From positions 3,106,501 through 3,170,500 of the forward strand of contig NZ_AP025732.1 in the NCBI RefSeq assembly GCF_023734775.1: 64,000 bases of DNA. Reading direction: 5' to 3'. Below the pieces are notes generated by a model. It did no database searches and had not been told where the DNA came from. It worked only from the letters and a program-made list of their open reading frames with translations. This DNA is from Nostoc cf. commune SO-36. GTDB taxonomy: Bacteria > Cyanobacteriota > Cyanobacteriia > Cyanobacteriales > Nostocaceae. Shown in pieces: positions 57,773-64,000 of this stretch; position 1 is the first letter of the stretch, and every line of letters starts with the position of its first letter. Both the position numbers and the translations under genes were made by a program.

Positions 57773-58757
57773 TTACCTTTTTTGAGGTATTAATACAGGC
57801 AGTTCACGGATGCCGCCTACGAATTTGGCGTGTTGTCCAACAGTCAAAACATTAAACTGACTGGATATAAGTTCTAAACTTTTGTTGACTATTGCCAGCT
57901 TTTTGTAAGTAGGGACACTCATACCAGGAAAGAATGATAGTTCTGGCACATCTTCTTGACTTACAAAGTCTGTAGGATGCAGTAGCAAAGAAGGCTGGAC
58001 GCGTGTAAGTTTACACAGCCAGAGGGCAATTCGCAGATAGAGTAACGCCAATTCTGAAGAAAATGTACTTATATACATTATGTAACTGAAGTGAATTGGC
58101 ACCTTGAAAATTGGCATGGTAGTAACGGGAATCTCAGTCAGTTTATCTTTCCCCATCTTCCATTGGTAAGGCTTTAAAGGTTGTAAACCCTCTTTAAAAC
58201 CGCCAAACAGGGCTTCCCGTTTTTTACGTTCTTCCTTGCTCAATTTACAGGTCATTAAATAATAAGCTCGTGCTAGAGGCCCCCAAAAATGTGGGGAAAG
58301 TCGAAGCATCATATTCGTATCCGCGTCGTGCTAAAACTTTCAATACTGCTGGAGAAAAACTGTATCCTGGCCCCCGGAAGCCCATAGGATGTTGATGAGT
58401 GACACGCTTGATATGTTTTTCGGCAAGAGCTACCTCTTCTTCAATTTCATTCTCTGAATACAGATGTAGCCAAGGATCATGATAGAATGAATGATTGCCA
58501 ATTTCGTGACCGGCGTTAGCGATCGCTTGTATTGCCTTAGTATTCTTTTCTAGGGCTGCATCCTGACCCACAATGAATACTGTGATTGTCAAATCCCATT
58601 GTTGGAGAATATCTAGGAAGCGAGGTACTGCGATATCGAGGTAAGAGGGAAAAGTCTCCCAACCTGGAGCGCCCTGATTTTTTAAATAAGACCAAATATT
58701 ATCCAAGTCTAAAGAAAGACTGGCGATTGGTCTGTTTCCTTTTTGCTTGGTTTTCAT
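57773..58757 (-). pseudogene. Polysaccharide deacetylase family protein, one-base frameshift
   Basis: Carbohydrate esterase-4 type enzyme, which removes acetyl groups from a glycan. Landmarks: ASLSLDLDNIWSYLK with the catalytic/metal Asp, TVFIVGQDAALEKN, EIGNHSFYHDPWLHLYS with the metal HxxxH, and MGFRGPGYSFSPAV. One extra G in the G run at 58280-58284 (C run on the plus strand) breaks the frame after FPTFLG. Repair gives GPLARAYYLMTCKLSKEERK and the C-terminal half to VLIPQKR, about 328 residues. No signal peptide. Cell-envelope or exopolysaccharide work is likely. Confidence 0.82.
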
Positions 58758-59233
58758 TATGAGTTTAAGTATTTGGACAATTTTAAAAGGAAATTATAGT
58801 GTTAGATTTGGGTTTTATCGGTCAAGTTTCATCGTTCGACTGATAGGAAAAACCTTAAGCCAGAAGGTTTACTGTTCCTCATGTTCAAAATCAAGACTTA
58901 GTTTAAAAGCAGCACCCGTAAGCGTAGCCTGTCTTAGGCATCGCCCAGATTAATGTCCCATGTTTGTAAAAAATGTTCCCGGCAAATAAGGTAATGGGTT
59001 TTCAGCGCTCCTTTAATCTTGACTTAATCAGTTTTTTAGACAACTTTTTACCTTGATACTTAATTATTGGTAATCAATATATCATAACTAAGGCATATTT
59101 AAACTTATACAAGTAAGTTTTAACGTAGGTCTAGCCCGTCGCAGACATTGCACTAAATATAGTTATTAATGATTTGGATGCTAAATTCTTATCATTATCT
59201 ACCATAAAAAGTGGTTATACAAAAAATTTTTCT
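58758..59233. other. Intergenic region without recognised gene
   Basis: 476 bp, AT-rich. Short open frames have no features of a protein. No palindrome longer than a few bases is evident. Confidence 0.35.
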
Positions 59234-60125
59234 TTATACTATATAATTTATTTGCTGCCTCTGAGTCAAACACATGGCAATTCCCTTTTCGTAGTAAGCT
59301 GCCTCATTAATAAAAATAGGCCAAACGGTAGATGCACCATCATAAATAATTGTTTTATCATCAAAGGTTATAAAAATTGGATCTCCTGGATTTAAGGCTT
59401 GATAATCCTTGTCTTGAAGTTCTGGATGAATCATCCCAAAGATTGTCCCATCCGGTTTTGTTGGGTAGTCCACAACTGATAAATGGTCATAAAGAATCAA
59501 CGTTTCTTTATTTGACGATATTTCACCCTGGTTAAACTTTTCTAGGTAGTCCAGAACCGTATGAACAAGTTCTTCAGTTTGTTGGAACAGCATCGCTTTT
59601 AAGATACCTTGGGCAATCGGGCCAACCTCGATCGCAAAGCCTAATTCGCACAGAGAATTTACAAATGGGTTTTCTGCAACTGATTTAAAAGAGCAGCGAT
59701 AAATCTTCACTAAAGGATTAACTTGGCTCAGATAAGCAGCCAATTTCAAGTTTAAGGGATGGCTGTTTACCAAAATAATTGTCAGGACCCATATTAGCTG
59801 TGCTGCTATGCAAGTCTAAAATCAAATCTGCTTGTTTATCCCCATTTGAGGCTAGGGTATTCTGAATTAACTTAGCTTGCAATTCTTCGTAAGTTTTTAG
59901 AGCCGGATCTTGTAAATCTTGCTTGAGAAAACAGCGATTTAAGTCTTTCTCTACATATCGCCTGCCGGCAGCAAAAGCATCAGGATTTGCTAATAGGGTG
60001 ACTGTCTCAAAACTTGATCTTGTAATTAAATTAGGAAACTGGGCAAATTTTTGGATTAGGTAGGCTCCTGTAAACTCATTGCCATGAGTTCCACCGACAA
60101 TTGCAACTCGATTAATCTGGTTCAT
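59234..60125 (-). pseudogene. Aspartoacylase/succinylglutamate desuccinylase-like amidohydrolase, one-base frameshift
   Basis: Zinc carboxypeptidase-fold amidohydrolase (AspA/AstE group). ATG 60125 gives MNQINRVAIVGGTHGNEFTG, the same start as the intact paralogue at 63661. Zinc and active-site motifs: GGTHGNEFTG (HxxE), KDLNRCF (Arg) and LILDLHSSTANMG (His). One extra base in GG at 59785-59786 breaks the frame after ANMG. Repair yields LTIILVNSHPLNLKLAAYLS and the second half, with GFAIEVGPIAQG (catalytic Glu) and [16 protein letters not shown]. As read, it is joined in frame to the upstream GST gene. Confidence 0.8.
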
Positions 60126-61178
60126 GAAGCATTGAACCTTGCCGATGTGATCGCGATCGTGTGGTTGATTAAGATAAGACATATCTGGCCCATTGGGGAT
60201 AATTCCGCCGGGATTGAGTGGGAATAGATTCCCGTAGTAATCCCGCTTCACCGTTTCTACATCGCAAGTATCAGCCACACCTGGAAGCTGATACAAGTCA
60301 CGCAGATAAGCTCCGAGATTCTGATAGTCTCGAATTCGCTGCCGATTGCATTTAAACAGCCCATAGTAGGCACTATCAAACCGAAATAATGTCGTGAATA
60401 ACCGCACATCTGCGAGTGTCAGATTTTCTCCGCAGAGATAACGGTTAGTCTGCAATGCAAGCTCAATTTCATCAAGAGTTGCGAACAGTTCATTACAAGC
60501 TTGATTGTATGCTTCTTGAGTTTGGGCAAAGCCGCAACGATACACACCGTTATTTACCGCGTGATAAATCTTTTCATTCCACCAGTCAATTTTCTCTTTA
60601 AGTTCTTCTGGGTAAAGATTTAGCGTCGGATTGTTGGCGAACTCGTTAAACTCAGAGTTCAGCATGACGATAATCTCTGAACTCTCATTATTGACGATCG
60701 CTTTTGTTTGGTTATCCCATAGTACTGGCACTGTAGAGCGTCCACTGTAGCCGGGTTCTGCCTTCTGATAAAATTCAGCCAGTGTGCGACAACCTTCTTC
60801 TTCTTGGTTAAATATCCAACCGCCTTCAATAGGAGAAGGAGAGACGATACCCACTGATATTACCGCTTCGAGTTTTTTGAGCGATCGCACAACCAAAGTT
60901 CGATGTGCCCAAGGACAGCCCAGCCCAACATAGAGTTTGTAGCGCCCCGTTGCTGGTGGGTGTGGATTCCCTGATTCTGTGCCGATAAACTTGCGAAACT
61001 GGCTATTAGGACGAATATATGCTCCCGACTGATTGCGAGGAGCAAGGTTTGACATCATTATCTGCCACATACTCGTCCAGATAAACTTTCCTAGCCAGAT
61101 AATCAGCTTGGGAGGAAGCGACTTGCCTTTCTTCTTGGGGAGCTTTTTCTCGTCATCCATTGGAGTTGAGTTAGTCAT
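60126..61178 (-). CDS. Glutathionyl-hydroquinone reductase-like glutathione S-transferase (ECM4/YqjG type)
   Basis: Xi-class GST of 351 residues up to the aspartoacylase start. LYVGLGCPWAHRTLVVRSLK has the active-site Cys88. The glutathione-binding GRSTVPVLWDNQTKAIVNNE follows, and the helical C-terminal domain (NRYLCGENLTLADVRLFTTL) covers about 180-330. Such enzymes reduce glutathionyl-hydroquinones. The frame has no stop before the next gene's ATG. In the +1 frame a TGA overlaps that ATG (ATGA), so the native gene most likely stops there, and an indel near 60140-60170 created the apparent fusion. Confidence 0.82.
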
Positions 61179-61287
61179 AAATTTGTACTACAGCACCACG
61201 GATAAACATCTATATTCAGCGTAGACGAAGCAAAGACAAAATGAACCAGTAATATATCTTTTTGAAGAGATAAAAGGTTCAATAATT

Positions 61288-61676
61288 ATGCTTCAAGCTA
61301 AAGTTTTCGTTACTCGTCGCTTACCCATCGAATTAGAGCAACTGCGATCGCTCACCACTGTGGAAGTTTGGCCAGAACGCCAACCCCCTCCCTACGAAAT
61401 TTTACTAGAAAAAGTTAAGGAAATAGATGGTTTACTATGTCTGCTGACTGACCAAATTGATCGGCAACTCATCGACTCAGGGAAACTCAAGAACCAGAAC
61501 CGATTCCCAGCGATAGCCTGTTGTTGACCTTAAACAATCTAATTATTGCACCTCATATCGGCAGTGCCAGCAGTCAAACGCGTTCAAAAATGGCAGCAAT
61601 GGCGATAGCAAACTTAATTGCGGGATTGAGGGGCGATCGCTTGCCTAATTGTGTCAACCCTGAAGTTTATAATTAG
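61288..61676 (+). pseudogene. D-2-hydroxyacid (D-glycerate) dehydrogenase, large internal deletion
   Basis: The N-terminal ~70 residues (AKVFVTRRLPIELEQLRSL, DGLLCLLTDQIDRQLIDSGK) and the C-terminal ~60 (EPEPIPSDSLLLTLNNLIIA, PHIGSASSQTR, then LPNCVNPEVYN and stop 61674-61676) match the two ends of a D-isomer-specific hydroxyacid dehydrogenase. The NAD-binding Rossmann domain with GxGxxG and catalytic Arg/Glu is missing, about 190 residues. The two parts are in different frames around 61490. This is true gene decay, not a single-base error. Confidence 0.75.
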
Positions 61677-61785
61677 GACTTACGCAAAAACCCTCCCAAA
61701 CTCTTATTTCTCCGTGTCCTCTGCGTCCTCTGTGGTTCGTTTTCCATTACCCGTGCTGTAAGTTCTAATAATTCATAATTCATCA

Positions 61786-62613
61786 ATGTCCTTTGATAAC
61801 CTGTGCAAACTACTTTCTGAAAAACATCCCGTTACCTTTGCAAGTTGGGTTTTGGGTACACCGCAAACAAGTGTGAAAGTCCTCAAAACTGAATTGAGTA
61901 TTGAGCCGATTCGTGCTGATTATGTCACATTTTTACAGCTACAAGGACGCATTTTACACCTGGAATTTCAAACTAAACTAGAATCCACACCACCCTCTAC
62001 CCCTGCGGATGCTCGAGTTACTGGGTAAGGTTATATCGGTTGTATCGTCTCCCAATAACGCAAGTTGTTGTATTATTGCTTCCCCCTGCACTAAATACAG
62101 TAATTGAAACTGTCTTCAGTGTCGAAACCACCCGTCACGAATATCTGTGTGATTTCCTTATGGGAAGAAAATCCCGAACTATTTCTCAATGATCCAGCTT
62201 TGTTACCGTTAGCACCACTGGCAGCAACCACGCAACCCCAAACCTTGTTGCAACGAGTTGTGGAACAAGTTAATCAACTTGAGCCAGGAGTACGACCAGA
62301 AATTTCTGCTTACACGCAAATCTTAGCGGGGTTAAAATACAAAAAGGACTTAATTCGACAATTATTTCGGGAGGGTATGATGCGCGAGTCAGTAATTTAT
62401 CAAGAAATTCTTGCAGAAGGCGAACAACGAGGAGAACAACGAGAACGATCGCTCATTCTCCGACTGCTAACTCGCCGTGTAGGAGAATTACCCCAAGAGG
62501 TGCGATCGCGCATTGAAACCCTCTCTCTAGAAAAATTAGAAAATCTCGGTGAAGCTTTGTTAGATTTTCAGGCGATCGCAGATTTAGAAACCTGGTTCAG
62601 TACATTGCAGTAG
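61786..62613 (+). pseudogene. Rpn family recombination-promoting nuclease/putative transposase (DUF4351), several frameshifts
   Basis: PD-(D/E)XK family gene common in Nostoc. First part: FDNLCKLLSEKHPVTFASWV and LHLEFQTKLESTPP (catalytic E-x-Q). Frame changes near 61990-62025 and about 62145-62165 are needed to follow YRLYRLPITQVVVLLLPPAL and TVFSVETTRHEY into WEENPELFLNDPALLPLAPL. The C-terminus carries the DUF4351-like GELPQEVRSRIETLSLEKLE. At least three indels in 830 bp; probably a genuine pseudogene. Confidence 0.7.
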
Positions 62614-62761
62614 CACCAGGTTAATCTTAAGCTCAAAAAGCTGTGTTTTAGTCTTTAATTTTCAGTTAGATAATGAGAACTATATTTCGAGCAAAATTGA
62701 TAAATATGCACTCAAAGGTTGCATCATAAATATGATTTACTTTTTTTTATTTAGCAATAAA

Positions 62762-63661
62762 TTAAACTACTTGTTGCTGCTTTTTGCTTAGATACATCGC
62801 AATTCCTTTCTCGTAATAAGCTGCTTCATTAATAAAAATAGGATAAACAGTAGACTCTCCCTCATATAAAATATCTTTTCCTTCAAAAGTCAGAAACATT
62901 GGATCGCCTGGATTCAAAGGTTCATAATCCTTAAACTGAAGGTGGGGGTGAATCATAGCTTGAATCTCCCCGCGTAAGTGCAACCCCCCGTAGACATCGC
63001 TTCTAGGATAATCGATCGTCTCAATGTATTCATAGAGTGTAAGCGTGCTATTTTTTTGCGGAATATTACCTTTGTTGTACCCTTCAAAATAATCTAAAAC
63101 TGCATAAATAAGCTGTTCTGTTTGCTGAAATAATTCGGCGTTTAAGGTATTCTGAGCCACAGCGCCAACTTCTATAACAAAACCCAATTCGCATAGAGAA
63201 CGGAGAAAACCACCTTCTCTAGATTGTTGATTGACAAAAACCTTTACCATCGGATTGATAGAACTTAAATAAGCGCCTAACCGAAGTAATAAAGGATGCA
63301 TATCACAAAAAATCAGACTTAACCCCATGTTGGCAGTTGTGCTATGCAAATCAACAATTACATCTACAAAAGGCTGATTTTGCGGTTGCAGTATTTGTTG
63401 GATTGCTTTCGCCCGCTTATCTTCGTAACTTGAGAGTTGGGAATTTTGTAAACCTTGATTAGTGAAGCAACGATTTAAATCTTTGTCAATGTATCGTTTG
63501 CCTTCTTCAATAGCTTTGAGATTGCCAAGTAATGCCAGAGTTTCAAAACTTGATCTATCAATTAAATTTGGATACTGCTGAAACTTTTTGACAAGATGTA
63601 CTCCTGTTAACTCATTACCGTGGTTTCCTCCAACGATCGCAACTCGTTCAATCTGACTCAT
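62762..63661 (-). CDS. Aspartoacylase-like amidohydrolase, intact paralogue
   Basis: Zinc-dependent amidohydrolase of 299 residues, AspA/AstE family, which cleaves N-acyl amino acids. [10 protein letters not shown] (zinc His and Glu), IDKDLNRCF (substrate Arg), [14 protein letters not shown] (zinc His) and [13 protein letters not shown] (catalytic Glu) are all present. The C-terminal barrel ends [18 protein letters not shown]. It is a close paralogue of the frameshifted gene at 59234-60125, 2.6 kb away on the same strand. ATG 63661 is certain from the paralogue alignment. Confidence 0.88.
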   Translation of the reverse strand: MSQIERVAIVGGNHGNELTGVHLVKKFQQYPNLIDRSSFETLALLGNLKAIEEGKRYIDKDLNRCFTNQGLQNSQLSSYEDKRAKAIQQILQPQNQPFVDVIVDLHSTTANMGLSLIFCDMHPLLLRLGAYLSSINPMVKVFVNQQSREGGFLRSLCELGFVIEVGAVAQNTLNAELFQQTEQLIYAVLDYFEGYNKGNIPQKNSTLTLYEYIETIDYPRSDVYGGLHLRGEIQAMIHPHLQFKDYEPLNPGDPMFLTFEGKDILYEGESTVYPIFINEAAYYEKGIAMYLSKKQQQVV

Positions 63662-63802
63662 AACAACCTCATATCTAAAAAACTACCCTACAGTTATTGA
63701 GAATGGTGCAAGATACAAGATAGAAGTATACCTGCTGCTGACAAAATCTTGTATAAAACTGACGCGATGTCTACGACGGGCTACGCCTACGCTCCATGTT
63801 AG

Positions 63803-64000
<198 letters not shown>

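Overview
The window reads as a chromosomal segment of a filamentous, heterocyst-forming-type (Nostoc-like) cyanobacterium. The evidence is the many HIP1 octamers (GCGATCGC), high-light-inducible proteins, a CAAD-domain protein, a Nostoc-type nitrate ABC transporter end, short tandemly repeated repeats, palindromic dispersed repeats, and a gene matching cyanobacterial N-acylglucosamine 2-epimerase at the right edge. I saw no rRNA, tRNA or CRISPR array.

Layout. 1-3.6 kb: end of nrtD, then a well-formed ydaO/c-di-AMP-type riboswitch leading a universal-stress protein and an ArsB/NhaD-like ion transporter, then tandem hlip genes. 4.1-10.7 kb: a large membrane protein with tandem helical repeats, a secreted dienelactone-hydrolase-like protein, an EGY-like site-2 protease and a metallo-beta-lactamase-fold protein that has lost metal ligands. 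11.3-16.3 kb: a chaperone-usher type pilus locus (two secreted subunits, terminator, PapD-like chaperone, usher). 16.3-31.7 kb: BASS transporter, TrkA/RCK protein, DUF3124 lipoprotein, J-domain protein, DUF1400 hydrolase, Uma2 nuclease-like protein, M28 peptidase, REC-histidine kinase, DsbD/SafE-like membrane protein with an overlapping partner, and galE. 31.9-37.7 kb: ABC exporter, O-methyltransferase, phosphoribulokinase-like kinase, radC and an SDR.

The most distinctive block is 37.8-49.5 kb. A lipase-like gene and a di-heme cytochrome on the minus strand diverge from a tight plus-strand operon: an old-yellow-enzyme homologue, two paralogous membrane-anchored di-heme cytochromes c, a membrane plus catalase-like protein, and a cholesterol-oxidase-like GMC flavoenzyme. 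Together they look like an extracytoplasmic or membrane-linked oxidative pathway for a hydrophobic substrate, otherwise unidentified. It is followed by an IS200/IS605 (tnpB) remnant.

50-64 kb: FAD oxidoreductase, CAAD protein, LD-carboxypeptidase, large dynamin-like GTPase, a MITE-rich spacer, response regulator, polysaccharide deacetylase, glutathionyl-hydroquinone-reductase-like GST joined to an aspartoacylase-like gene, two decayed genes, a second aspartoacylase paralogue and the start of the epimerase.

A striking property is the number of otherwise well-conserved genes broken by single-base indels, mostly one-base insertions and often in short homopolymers. Either the sequence carries uncorrected indel errors or the genome is in active decay. 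Gene spans below are given across such breaks and the break positions are stated.
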